NCBI GenBank assembly: GCA_964521025.1
Contig: CAZFPK010000008.1
Location: forward strand, 32,447 to 96,446
Direction: 5' to 3'
DNA length: 64,000 nucleotides
DNA from: DRTC01 sp964521025
GTDB lineage: Bacteria; Cloacimonadota; Cloacimonadia; Cloacimonadales; TCS61
Shown here: one piece after another, positions 35,074 through 43,615 of the stretch
Layout: every line of letters starts with the position of its first letter
How positions within the stretch are numbered: the first letter of the stretch is position 1
Program-made: the position numbers and the translations under genes
Notes under the pieces: model-generated
What the model saw: only the letters and a program-made list of their open reading frames with translations
What the model was told of the DNA's origin: nothing
Database searches by the model: none

Positions 35074-35610
35074 TCATTCCAAATCTAATTTATCACAAGG
35101 ATATTTCTTAATGAGTTTTTTCATATATTCAGGTTTTTCTTTAAATCGGTAGTAATAACTCCCGAATTTCCAGTCTTTCGGGTCATCGACATAACCATGT
35201 TTTACCGGATTGAACCAGATGTAATTTATTCTTGTATAGTATGAATTCTCGAATGTTATGCAGGTATCCCAATAATTATACCAGATTTTTTCTGCCTGTT
35301 TTCCCAATGCATTATTTTTCTTAATCCATAAAGCAGTAAATTTGTGAATTTCTCGCATGATAGAACTTAATTTATCAGCATTTCCTTTTGCGTCTGCCAT
35401 TAGGTGGTAATGATTATCGAGAATTACCAAATCTTCAAGAATCCAGTCATTTTTGGAAAATTCGATAAATATCGAGTTTCTCAATTTTTCTTTTGCTTGA
35501 TCAGTTTTGAAATAATGTATTCTGTTATATGTAGATGCGGTTATAAAATATTTCGAATCATCCCGAAATAAGTGTGGTGGATTATGCGGGTATGTTTTAT
35601 ATTTTTCCAT
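35074..35610 (-). CDS. REP-associated tyrosine transposase (RAYT, IS200/Y1 superfamily)
   Basis: A 178-residue HUH/Y1 transposase. The start at 35610 has AAGGAG upstream; the longer frame to 35709 runs through REP hairpins. The HxH motif is in DNHYHLMADAKG, the conserved N-terminal segment is YFITASTYNRIHYF, and the Tyr helix region is near ENSYYTRINYIWFNPV, followed by the P.DW.FGSYY ending typical of this family. RAYTs are single-copy genes that act on REP hairpins, and hairpin arrays flank this gene on both sides, at 34902-35063 and 35632-35778. Confidence 0.88.
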   Translation of the reverse strand: MEKYKTYPHNPPHLFRDDSKYFITASTYNRIHYFKTDQAKEKLRNSIFIEFSKNDWILEDLVILDNHYHLMADAKGNADKLSSIMREIHKFTALWIKKNNALGKQAEKIWYNYWDTCITFENSYYTRINYIWFNPVKHGYVDDPKDWKFGSYYYRFKEKPEYMKKLIKKYPCDKLDLE

Positions 35611-35631
35611 TTTTTCTCCTTTTGGAGTAAA

Positions 35632-35778
35632 CCAACCGTGTTGGCTTGAAGCGACGAAGTCGCTTCCAGTTAACAATTGAATGATAGAAATAAGTTGAGA
35701 TGCAAGCATCTCAAATTGAAACTCGGTTTCAATACTCCATAGGTGAGACCTGCGGTCTCAAAATTCAACACGGTTGAA
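35632..35778. repeat. Second REP-like hairpin array flanking the transposase
   Basis: Six hairpins: CCAACCGTGTTGG (35632), GAAGCGACGAAGTCGCTTC (35648), GAGATGCAAGCATCTC (35698), GAAACTCGGTTTC (35719), GAGACCTGCGGTCTC (35745) and TTCAACACGGTTGAA (35764). The order of the last four repeats that of the array on the other side of the transposase, with compensating stem changes. The last hairpin abuts the stop codon of the CARF-Fis gene. Confidence 0.75.
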
Positions 35779-36500
35779 TTACTCCAGATATCCCTGCAAA
35801 CTTTTTAGTCTCTTCCTGAAAGTATGTGGTTTCAAACCTAATAATTTTGCGGCTTTTGCTTTATTTCCATTCGTCTTATTCAAAGCACCTCGATAATAAG
35901 CAGGAATTAATTCCTTATCGATATCAATTCCCTCATCGGGGATGTAAAAACCGTTTTTTATTGCTGTTTCTAAATTCATAGAATTCTTTAGTTGTTCATT
36001 CTCTCGAGCTAATTTAGTCATTTCAACTTTAATTTCATCTGTCTTTTCAATTGCCGGGAAATCGTCGAGTTTAAATTTCACTTCAGAAATCCCGGATTCT
36101 CGTGAATGCTGAATCAATCTTGCTTTGATAACTTTCCCATAAACTAGGAACATCCAGCAAGCATGCCGGTTGGAGTTCCTGAAGTTATGGAAATAGTAAA
36201 ATCTGCTTGCGGATTATCTTTCACGATTTTTCGAGTAACCTGATATATAGCAGGATAAACGAGATTATGGTCGATTGGATTTAATGATTTTGCTTCGCGG
36301 TATTCGACTTTCAATTGCGGATAATTCCGGTTACAGTATTTTTGAGTTTCGATCAAAGCATTCCAATATTTATCGTTGTTGAAAAGCAAGTAAAGTTTTT
36401 CGTATTTCCTTATTTTCAGAATGGAAAGAATCGGACCTAACTCATCCTGTTCATTTGCATAAGGATCGTGGTTTCCGATGAATGAAATTAAAATTTTCAT
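35779..36500 (-). pseudogene. CARF-domain regulator joined to a Fis-type HTH, frameshifted and without AAA+ domain
   Basis: Two overlapping frames make one protein. The first (36500 to about 36145) starts MKILISFIGNHDPYA, contains LGPILSILKIRKYEKLYLL, and reaches ITSGTPTG, the pattern of the CARF domain found in RtcR-like sigma-54 regulators. The second continues as ACWMFLVYGKVIKARLIQ after a one-base deletion near 36160, then a coiled linker and a Fis-type HTH (KAKAAKLLGLKPHTFRKRLK). In RtcR relatives a roughly 240-residue AAA+ sigma-54 domain separates the two ends; here it is missing. It may be dead, read by frameshifting, or carry a sequencing error. Confidence 0.65.
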
Positions 36501-36643
36501 AAAAACCTCTTAATTAAAATTTACCTTTTCAAATTTCAAAAACTCAAAATTAGGACTAAATGTAAAGGATTTTATTGATAATTTATATTGAACCGAAAAT
36601 CACTGATATATTCTTGCAGAAAAAATAGAAGGAAAAGAGAAAT

Positions 36644-37540
36644 ATGACCGATTTCCTCAATAAGATCATCCCCATCATCCTGATTTTCTTTTTGGGATAT
36701 TTCCTGAAAAGGATAAAACTTTTCAATAAAGAAACAGCCGATATTTTGTTGAAATTGATCTTTTATGTTTCTATGCCGGCTCTGGTTTTCCGTTCTGTCT
36801 CGCAAATCCAACTTTCACTCAAATATGTTTATCTGCCTTTTATTGCGGTTACTGTTTTTTTTCTCATTTATTTTGTCGCTCTTATAATCGGGAAAAAACT
36901 CGAACTTCCAACCAAAACTCGCGGCACATTCATTCTTGGTGCGATGATCATGAACACCGGGTTTTCTTTGCCGTTCATTTTTTCTGCATTTGGAGAAAAA
37001 GGAGTAGCAGTCGTTGCTATTTTCGATTTTGGGAATGCTATGCTGGTTTTGACTTTTGGCTATTATATTGCAATGAGATTTGGGAAAAAGAAAGATTCAA
37101 AAATCGAATATAGAAAATTGTTTTCATTACCTCCGGTTTGGGGATTGATCCTCGGATTGTTTTTTAATCTGATAAAAATTCCTATCCCGATAATCGCTGA
37201 TAATTTCCTTGATCAGATCGGGATGCTGACAATTCCTCTGATCATGCTTTCCATCGGAATTTATTTCTCACCTCGTATTCACAATCTATCCCGGCTTTTG
37301 ATCGTTCTTTTTCTCCGTACAGGAATTGGTTTGATTTTAGGATTCATCTTTGCTTCATTTTTAAATTTGCAGGGAATGATCAGAACGATCGTAATTATCT
37401 GCTGCAGTGCTCCGGTTGGTTATAATACACTTGTCTTTTCTACTCTGGAAAACCTGGATAAGGAATTCGCTGCTAATCTTGTTTCTATTTCTATTCTAAC
37501 GGGGATTTTTTATATTCCGGTTTTGATAATGATGATTTGA
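36644..37540 (+). CDS. AEC-family auxin-efflux-type transporter
   Basis: A 298-residue membrane protein with about ten hydrophobic segments. It starts with LNKIIPIILIFFLGYFLKR and has the family pattern ADILLKLIFYVSMPALVF in the first half and IPLIMLSIGIYFSPR in the second. AEC proteins export or import small organic acids such as malate, lactate or auxin-like compounds. It has an AAGGA site. It is transcribed away from the CARF-Fis gene. The substrate cannot be deduced; dicarboxylates would fit the surrounding metabolism. Confidence 0.88.
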   Translation: MTDFLNKIIPIILIFFLGYFLKRIKLFNKETADILLKLIFYVSMPALVFRSVSQIQLSLKYVYLPFIAVTVFFLIYFVALIIGKKLELPTKTRGTFILGAMIMNTGFSLPFIFSAFGEKGVAVVAIFDFGNAMLVLTFGYYIAMRFGKKKDSKIEYRKLFSLPPVWGLILGLFFNLIKIPIPIIADNFLDQIGMLTIPLIMLSIGIYFSPRIHNLSRLLIVLFLRTGIGLILGFIFASFLNLQGMIRTIVIICCSAPVGYNTLVFSTLENLDKEFAANLVSISILTGIFYIPVLIMMI

Positions 37541-37568
37541 AAGCATCTCGATATAATGATCGAGACTT

Positions 37569-37598
37569 GACTCGCAATTTTCGAAGGAAATGCGAGTC
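37569..37598. repeat. CGAGTC-type hairpin
   Basis: GACTCGCA (37569-37576) and TGCGAGTC (37591-37598) pair perfectly across a 14-base loop just after the AEC transporter gene. Related CGAGTC hairpins lie at 11236 and 57633. Confidence 0.55.
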
Positions 37599-37672
37599 GA
37601 GAATTGCGACCAGGATCAAATTATCCTCGATTCATACTTTGTCACGAATCAAGTCCAATTCTACAATTTTAT

Positions 37673-38380
37673 TCAAGTTTCCTTTTTTAGTGTCATTTCG
37701 TGTCTTTCGTTGGTAAATCGATTTTCAAAGTAGATCAACCTGCAGATAAAGATCGCTAAGAAAAGCGCATAATGACACATGATCGAAGGAAGTGCTCCTT
37801 CTGTTGCGGGAACAACGATCACGGTCAGCATCGCCGGGAAAATAAAAGCGATCGCACCGAGTAGAAACTGTCCGAGTTGTTTTCTTTGCTGCTCTTCTTC
37901 GCTGTTCATCACGCCGATAGCAGTTAAAATGAGCATACTGAAAAGCCCCAATTGATACAAAACCGAATAGGCAAAATAAATAAATTTTGGATGGGAAAAA
38001 TAGGCAAATACCACCGAACAAACTGTCTGCTTTACAAAATCTTGCGTAAATAGAATCCAAATGACCGTTAAAAGCGACATTCCAAAAAGAAAAAGAGAAT
38101 ATTTTAAAATGAGTTTTCTCTTATACGGAAATAAAAATGAAATAAGCAGAACTCCGAGAGGTGGAAGCCAGACGATGGTCACAAATGCAAGTTTGGAAAA
38201 AAACAGATTATTTTGCGATATCGAGCAGATCAGGATTTCCAGGATTTGATAACTTGCGAGCAGCAGCAAAAGAAATGCAGAAGTGAAACGGATCGATTTC
38301 CTTCCTTTGGTTTTGAAAGCGATTACTGCTGCGATAATTTCAAAAACGGCAGTCAGGATGGATAAGACGGAAGAATACAA
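37673..38380 (-). CDS. Seven-helix membrane protein, HisKA_7TM-like
   Basis: A 235-residue protein with seven strongly hydrophobic stretches and a short charged tail. It starts at TTG 38380 with AAAGGAGG nine bases upstream. The layout resembles the 7TM sensor region found at the N-terminus of some histidine kinases and diguanylate cyclases, here standing alone. No catalytic domain follows on the minus strand, so it may be a receptor part or a remnant. No function can be assigned. Confidence 0.6.
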   Translation of the reverse strand: MYSSVLSILTAVFEIIAAVIAFKTKGRKSIRFTSAFLLLLLASYQILEILICSISQNNLFFSKLAFVTIVWLPPLGVLLISFLFPYKRKLILKYSLFLFGMSLLTVIWILFTQDFVKQTVCSVVFAYFSHPKFIYFAYSVLYQLGLFSMLILTAIGVMNSEEEQQRKQLGQFLLGAIAFIFPAMLTVIVVPATEGALPSIMCHYALFLAIFICRLIYFENRFTNERHEMTLKKET

Positions 38381-38512
38381 GTTTAGAACCTCCTTTCAAA
38401 AATCGGAGCGAGATTTTCTTTCTGAAAAATCGTGTCAAAGAAAAAGTTGTTGACTTAAAATATTGGAAACAAATCTGTGATGTTGATGAAAGAAGTAAAA
38501 TCGAGGTGAAAA

Positions 38513-39529
38513 ATGGTTAAGAATCATTTTTTAAGATACATAAATATTAAAAATTATAAATGTTTTGAAGACTTATCTGTCGAAAACCTGGAAAGAGTTA
38601 ATCTTATTGGAGGAGTTAATAATATTGGAAAGACAGCTTTTTTGGAAGTAGCTTATTTGAATAACAAAACTCTTGATTTTAAAAGTTTTATATTAAACTT
38701 ACGGTTTATAGAAAATCAAAGAAACCTAATAAATCGGTTAGTCAACACCAAATTGAAAGAAGAAAATATATATAATCCAATCGATTTTCTATATCACAAT
38801 TCAAGTTATTTTTGCATTGAAAGTAGTCTGAGAGCCTTAAAATTAGAAGAAATGAGAAATTCAATAAATAATTCATTTATACTCTCGATAGATGGGAAAA
38901 AAATCGAAATCAAAATAAGTGAGTTTCAAGAAAAAGGATTTTTCCCATTAATAAATAATCAGATAAATTTCATTTCGGTCAGTAACATCGATAATATTAA
39001 TTTGATGTCTTTTTTTGATAAAATTCAATTAAATAATAAAGAGAAATTTTTAAATAAATCGATAAACGGATTCGATAAAAACATGGATGCTTTTAAAATA
39101 GAAATTTCTACAGGAATTCCTAAAATATATAATAATATTTCAAAACAATATAATAATCTATCCGGTTACGGAGAAGGAGTTAAAAGATTTATAACCTTTT
39201 TATGTGCGATCTGGGCAAGTCAAAACGGACAACTTTTCATCGATGAAATCGAAAACGGAATCCATTTCACCAAATATGAAAAACTCTGGGAAATCATTTT
39301 CAAAACCAGTAAGGAAGCAAATTGCCAGGTTTTTGCTACCACTCATTCCAGAGAATGTATCGAAGCATTCAATAAAGTTCAGGATAAACGAAATTTCAAA
39401 GATTCCAAGAATACTGCATATTTTGAATTTGCTCGTAAAAAGAAGGACAATTCTATTTTTGTTATAAGAAGAGAGAAAGAGCAATTAAATTATGTAATCG
39501 AGAATGATATGAGGTTTAGAGGTGAGTAA
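38513..39529 (+). CDS. AAA/ABC-type ATPase of the OLD-like group
   Basis: A 338-residue SMC/ABC-like ATPase. The start region RYINIKNYKCFEDLSVENL is typical of AAA_15/AAA_21 proteins. Walker A is GGVNNIGKT (33-41), the signature-like segment is LSGYGEGVKRF, Walker B is QLFIDEIENGIH, and the switch His is in ATTHSRECI. It overlaps by 8 bp a gene for a TOPRIM-like protein. Such ATPase + TOPRIM pairs (OLD-, Gabija- and PARIS-like) are anti-phage systems. The pair is short compared with those and lies in an accessory region. Confidence 0.82.
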   Translation: MVKNHFLRYINIKNYKCFEDLSVENLERVNLIGGVNNIGKTAFLEVAYLNNKTLDFKSFILNLRFIENQRNLINRLVNTKLKEENIYNPIDFLYHNSSYFCIESSLRALKLEEMRNSINNSFILSIDGKKIEIKISEFQEKGFFPLINNQINFISVSNIDNINLMSFFDKIQLNNKEKFLNKSINGFDKNMDAFKIEISTGIPKIYNNISKQYNNLSGYGEGVKRFITFLCAIWASQNGQLFIDEIENGIHFTKYEKLWEIIFKTSKEANCQVFATTHSRECIEAFNKVQDKRNFKDSKNTAYFEFARKKKDNSIFVIRREKEQLNYVIENDMRFRGE

Positions 39530-40196
39530 GAATGTTCTAATCGTAGAAAGTGTTAATGATCGATACTTTATTGAAGCATTAATGAATCATATTAATCAAA
39601 AAAATATAGAAATCAGTGCTCCAATTTGTAAAATCGATGATTACGAATGTTTGGAAGGTTTATCGGAAAAGAATCTTCAAAAAAGATTATTTGAATTAAA
39701 ATACTCGATAGATATTGAAAAAAATCAAAGAATCGGGATTATTTTAGATGCAAACAAAAAAGGAATTCAGAAAAGAATTGAATTGATAAATAAAGTTTTG
39801 AAACATGTTTTCTCTATTGAAACAGATATGAAAAATCCGAATGAATTTGTAAGGGACAAAATCAGAGATGTTGAATTCGCTTGCTTTATAATGAATTTAG
39901 ATGGTTTCGGTGAATTAGAAACAGTATTGAAATCCATTAAGAAAAAAGAGTCGTTTTATGCTGATTGTTTAGATAATTGGAAAGATTGTCTGGAAGATAA
40001 TGAGAAAGTAATTACGGATAAAGACTTTGATAAATTCTGGATAAATATTTACCAGAGATATGATTGCTGCAGCAGAAATGAGATAAAGCAGGCTGGAACC
40101 AAATGTAATTTTGCAGCATCGATGAAAAAAGATATCTGGAATTTTGAACATAAAGTTTTGGATGATTTGAAAGCATTTTTGAGAATGTTCGAATAG
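39522..40196 (+). CDS. TOPRIM-like partner protein (DUF3226/DUF4435 style)
   Basis: A 224-residue protein starting at GTG 39522 inside the end of the ATPase gene. The N-terminal KNVLIVESVNDRYFIEAL has the conserved TOPRIM Glu (residue 9), and RIGIILDANKKG supplies the acidic loop, with D-A-N in place of the usual D-x-D. The C-terminal half is helical and Lys/Asp-rich, with NWKDCLED and NFAASMKKDIWN. It is translationally coupled to the ATPase and ends at a terminator. The probable role is a nuclease or nucleotide-acting effector in a defence module, inferred from the pairing. Confidence 0.72.
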   Translation: MSKNVLIVESVNDRYFIEALMNHINQKNIEISAPICKIDDYECLEGLSEKNLQKRLFELKYSIDIEKNQRIGIILDANKKGIQKRIELINKVLKHVFSIETDMKNPNEFVRDKIRDVEFACFIMNLDGFGELETVLKSIKKKESFYADCLDNWKDCLEDNEKVITDKDFDKFWINIYQRYDCCSRNEIKQAGTKCNFAASMKKDIWNFEHKVLDDLKAFLRMFE

Positions 40197-40212
40197 AAAA
40201 TCACAATATAAT

Positions 40213-40243
40213 AAAGACGGCGAATAGAGTCGTCTTTTTTTTT
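40213..40243 (+). terminator. Terminator after the ATPase-TOPRIM pair
   Basis: AAGACG (40214-40219) pairs with CGTCTT (40231-40236) and is followed by a T-run to 40243. It isolates the defence-like pair from polA. Confidence 0.7.
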
Positions 40244-40295
40244 AGGAAACAAGTTCGTTCGTCTTGTTCGTTGCTAAAATTTTTCAGGAGATATT

Positions 40296-42992
40296 ATGTC
40301 CAAAAAACTTTTCTTAATAGATGGAACAGCCATTATTTTCCGTTCATTTTTCGCTTTTATCAAAAATCCGCTGCGAAATAGTCGCGGCGAAAATACAAGT
40401 GCTATTTACGGTACGGTGAGTTCCTTTCTGAAACTGGTAGAACGCTACAATCCGGAACATATCGCGATCTCTTTTGATCGCAAAGAAAAAACTTTCCGAC
40501 ACAAGATAACAGAAACCTACAAAGCGAATCGTCCTCCTGCTCCGGATGAACTGCACGCTCAAGTGGAGCCGATCAAAGAGTTTTTCCGGTTGATCAATAT
40601 TCCGGAAATCTCGAAAGTAGGTTTTGAAGCGGATGATTCTCTGGCAACGATTGCGGAAAAACATAAAAATAAATTCGAGATCATCATCGTTACCGGTGAT
40701 AAAGATTTTGCTCAACTTGTCGATAATAAAGTTATGCTTTACGATCCGTTCAAAGAAGTAGTTACGAAAACCGACGATGTGATCGAAAAGTATGGTTTGA
40801 AGCCGGAGCAGTTCATCGATTATCTGGCGATCTGCGGAGATTCTGCCGATAATATTCCGGGTGTGAAAGGGATCGGGAAAGTTGGTGCAAAAAATCTTCT
40901 GCAGGAATTTGGAAATCTGGAAAATATTTATGAGAATATCGATAAAGTCTCTAAAAAAGTACATAAAATCAGGTTACTCGAATTCAAAGAGGATGCTTTT
41001 CTTTCTCAGAAATTGGCAAAAATCGTACTCGATGTTCCGCTGGATATTCCGGAAAATCATGATTTTAAATTCGATAAAAACGATCTGAAAAATGCAATTC
41101 CATTTTTGGAAAAGCACGATCTCAAATCTTTGATCAGGAAGATCGGTGCTGATGAAGAACTCGATTTTGGTGAATCCGAAGATGAAAAAACCATAAAATT
41201 CAAGACGATCATAGCGGATAATTATCCTGAATTTCAAAAACTTTTGCGTGAGATAAAATCAAAAGAAATAATTGCTGTCGATACGGAAACAACCGGTAAA
41301 GATCCTTTCCTGGCGGAACTTGTCGGAATTTCTCTTTGCCTGGAAAACCAAAAAGCATATTACATTCCCCTCGCTCATCAAATGGCGGAAAATCTGGAAA
41401 TGAAATATGTCCTGGAAAAGTTAGCGGATACTCTGAAAGGAAAACTTCTTATCGCTCATAATTTCAAATATGATTACGAGATTTTGCTGCGAGCAGGTTG
41501 GGAAATCCGCGAGGAAATTTTCGATACGATCATAGCCGATTACCTGATAAATCCGACTTCCAGGCATTCTCTGGAAACGTGTTCCGAACGCGAATTCGCT
41601 TATCAAATGACACCGCTGAAAGAACTCATCGGAACCGGCAAAAAGCAGATTACTTTCGACCTGGTTCCTGTTTCTCAGGCTGCCAAATATTCAGCAGAAG
41701 ATGCGAACATCACTTTTCGTCTTTATAATATTTTCAAGGAAAAATTGAGAGGATACGAACTGTCCGTACTTTATGAAAAAATCGAAATTCCGCTCATATT
41801 CGTACTCGCAGAAATGGAGAAAAACGGCGTCAGGATCGATACCAAAATTCTATCCTCAATATCTTCCCAAAATCAAAAGAAATTGGGAGATTTGACAAAA
41901 AAAATATATGAAATCGCGGGTTCACAATTTAATCTGAATTCCACCCAACAACTCGGAAAAGTGCTTTTCGAAGACTTGGGAATTCCTTACATCAAAAAAA
42001 CCAAAACCGGCTATTCGACGGATGTGACGGTTCTGGAAGCACTTTCCAAAAAATACGAAATTGCCCGTCTTTTGATGAACTATCGTCGTCTGACAAAATT
42101 GGAATCGACTTATGTTACTGCTCTTCCCAAACTGATAAATACGCATTCCAACCGCATTCATTCGTCTTTTAATCAAACGATCGCTTCGACAGGAAGACTA
42201 TCCAGTTCCAATCCAAATTTACAGAATATTCCGATTAGAACGGAAATGGGAAAGGAGATCAGGAAAGCATTTGTTCCCGAAAATGAAGATTGGATCATCC
42301 TTTCTGCAGATTATTCGCAGATCGAACTTCGCATTCTGGCGATCCTTTCCGGAGATGAGAAAATGATCGCATCCTTCCGTAATAATGAAGACATTCATTC
42401 CCAAACTGCGAGCATTATATTCGGTAAGTCAAAAGATGAAATTTCTGCTGATGACCGTCGTTATGCCAAAATCATCAATTTTGGTTTGATGTATGGTATG
42501 GGAGCGTTCCGCATTTCCAAAGAACTCGATATTTCCAGAAAGGAAGCAAACGAATTCATCGATAATTATTTCAGCAAATTCCCGACCATCAAAGATTATA
42601 TCAATCATAGTCTGGAAAAGGCAAAAGAGAACGGATTCGTTTCCACTATTTTTGGTCGGAAACTGTTCCTGCCAGGTTTGAACAGCAAAAATAAGCGTGA
42701 TGTGCAGGAAGCAGAAAGAGTTGCAACCAATATGCCGATCCAGGGAAGTGCCGCGGATATCATCAAAATCGCGATGATTAACCTGAATAAAAAACTGAAA
42801 AATATTCCGGGAATAAAAATGATAATCCAGGTGCATGACGAACTGGTTTTCGAAGTGAAGAAATCAAAACTGGATTTTGCTAAAGGTTTGATCATCAGTG
42901 AGATGGAGAATGCTCTTCCTGAAGAATATTCAGAAATCGTTCCTCTTGTTGTCGATGTCGGAGTAGGGAAGGATTGGTTCGATGCGCATTGA
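40296..42992 (+). CDS. polA: DNA polymerase I
   Basis: An 898-residue family A polymerase with three domains. The 5'-3' exonuclease part spans about 1-290 (LIDGTAIIFRSFFAF, GDKDFAQLVD, CGDSADNIPGVKGIG). The 3'-5' exonuclease begins with VDTETTGKDPF and appears catalytically intact, also showing HNFKYDYEIL. The polymerase domain has LSADYSQIELRILA (motif A), RRYAKIINFGLMYGMG (motif B) and IQVHDELVFEV (motif C). Length and order match the housekeeping enzyme of excision repair and Okazaki fragment processing. It has a CAGGAG site. Confidence 0.97.
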   Translation: MSKKLFLIDGTAIIFRSFFAFIKNPLRNSRGENTSAIYGTVSSFLKLVERYNPEHIAISFDRKEKTFRHKITETYKANRPPAPDELHAQVEPIKEFFRLINIPEISKVGFEADDSLATIAEKHKNKFEIIIVTGDKDFAQLVDNKVMLYDPFKEVVTKTDDVIEKYGLKPEQFIDYLAICGDSADNIPGVKGIGKVGAKNLLQEFGNLENIYENIDKVSKKVHKIRLLEFKEDAFLSQKLAKIVLDVPLDIPENHDFKFDKNDLKNAIPFLEKHDLKSLIRKIGADEELDFGESEDEKTIKFKTIIADNYPEFQKLLREIKSKEIIAVDTETTGKDPFLAELVGISLCLENQKAYYIPLAHQMAENLEMKYVLEKLADTLKGKLLIAHNFKYDYEILLRAGWEIREEIFDTIIADYLINPTSRHSLETCSEREFAYQMTPLKELIGTGKKQITFDLVPVSQAAKYSAEDANITFRLYNIFKEKLRGYELSVLYEKIEIPLIFVLAEMEKNGVRIDTKILSSISSQNQKKLGDLTKKIYEIAGSQFNLNSTQQLGKVLFEDLGIPYIKKTKTGYSTDVTVLEALSKKYEIARLLMNYRRLTKLESTYVTALPKLINTHSNRIHSSFNQTIASTGRLSSSNPNLQNIPIRTEMGKEIRKAFVPENEDWIILSADYSQIELRILAILSGDEKMIASFRNNEDIHSQTASIIFGKSKDEISADDRRYAKIINFGLMYGMGAFRISKELDISRKEANEFIDNYFSKFPTIKDYINHSLEKAKENGFVSTIFGRKLFLPGLNSKNKRDVQEAERVATNMPIQGSAADIIKIAMINLNKKLKNIPGIKMIIQVHDELVFEVKKSKLDFAKGLIISEMENALPEEYSEIVPLVVDVGVGKDWFDAH

Positions 42993-43131
42993 TTTTTTTG
43001 GCTCACGGATTTACACAGATTGAACGGATAGAAAACTTACCAAATCTTAAAGATTTGTGAAGTTTTAAAAGACATTATCATTTGAAATTAGAATATATAA
43101 AAAGTTTAAGATCATCATTGAATTTTTTTTC

Positions 43132-43175
43132 TTGACAGCATTTTGGTATTTAGTTAATTAGGCAACAGACTAAAT
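43132..43175 (+). promoter_or_regulatory. Promoter with overlapping operator for the ArsR-type gene
   Basis: TTGACA (43132-43137) and TAATTA (43155-43160) are spaced by 17 bases. A perfect inverted repeat ATTTAGT-N14-ACTAAAT (43148-43154 and 43169-43175) straddles the -10 box. This is the expected layout for repression by the winged-helix regulator encoded 26 bp downstream. Confidence 0.7.
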
Positions 43176-43200
43176 AAAAGAAAAGGAGATTTAGTCCTAT

Positions 43201-43470
43201 ATGCTGAATGATAAAGTCTTTAAAGCAATATCAGACAAAAACAGGAGAAGAATAATCGGTCTTCTTAAAAAGAAAGATCTGACCGCCGGAGAGATCGCAG
43301 AGAATTTTAATATTTCCAAACCATCGATCAGCGAACACCTGAAAGTCCTGAAAAATGCCGATTTGATCAGTTCGGAAAAAAAAGGACAGTTTATCACATA
43401 CTTTTTGAATACTTCTATTTTGGAAGATGTGATTTCCTATTTTCTGGAGATTATTAACAACAAACAATGA
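43201..43470 (+). CDS. ArsR/SdpR-family transcriptional repressor
   Basis: An 89-residue winged-helix protein: KVFKAISDKNRRRIIGLLK, then the helix-turn-helix TAGEIAENFNISKPSISEHL and wing KKGQFITYFLN. It has no metal-binding cysteines. It lies 146 bp upstream of an SdpI-family gene, as in the sdpRI operon of Bacillus, where SdpR represses its own operon and SdpI provides immunity and signalling. An operator-like inverted repeat overlaps its promoter. Confidence 0.88.
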   Translation: MLNDKVFKAISDKNRRRIIGLLKKKDLTAGEIAENFNISKPSISEHLKVLKNADLISSEKKGQFITYFLNTSILEDVISYFLEIINNKQ

Positions 43471-43476
43471 GTTTGC

Positions 43477-43609
43477 ATCCCCGTCGTCCCGATGGGAAAA
43501 AGGAAAAGGAAAAAGGTTACAGTAACCCCGTCGTCTCGATGGGAAAACATACCATCGGGACGATGGTGATACAGGAGAAAACCACCGGGACGGTGGTGTT
43601 ACAGGAGTA
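43477..43609. repeat. Tandem GTCCCGAT hairpins, family F
   Basis: Four related hairpins between the repressor and the SdpI gene: CCCCGTCGTCCCGATGGG (43480), CCCCGTCGTCTCGATGGG (about 43527), ACCATCGGGACGATGGT (43551) and ACCACCGGGACGGTGGT (43581). The first two lie in one direction and the last two in the other, each of the latter followed by TACAGGAG. A further copy is at 60427. Confidence 0.7.
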
Positions 43610-43615
43610 AAAAAA

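Noticed and set aside
35611..35709. N-terminal extension of the RAYT protein
   Set aside because: It reads through REP hairpins; a ribosome site and the conserved N-terminus support the start at 35610.
34902..35778. Possible CRISPR array in the repeat-rich region
   Set aside because: The units are self-complementary hairpins of 13-19 bp with short similar spacers, not direct repeats with unique spacers, and no cas genes are present.
38513..40196. Calling the ATPase-TOPRIM pair PARIS (AriA-AriB)
   Set aside because: Both proteins are shorter than AriA and AriB, and the acidic loop differs. Without a profile search only the broader OLD-like grouping is justified.
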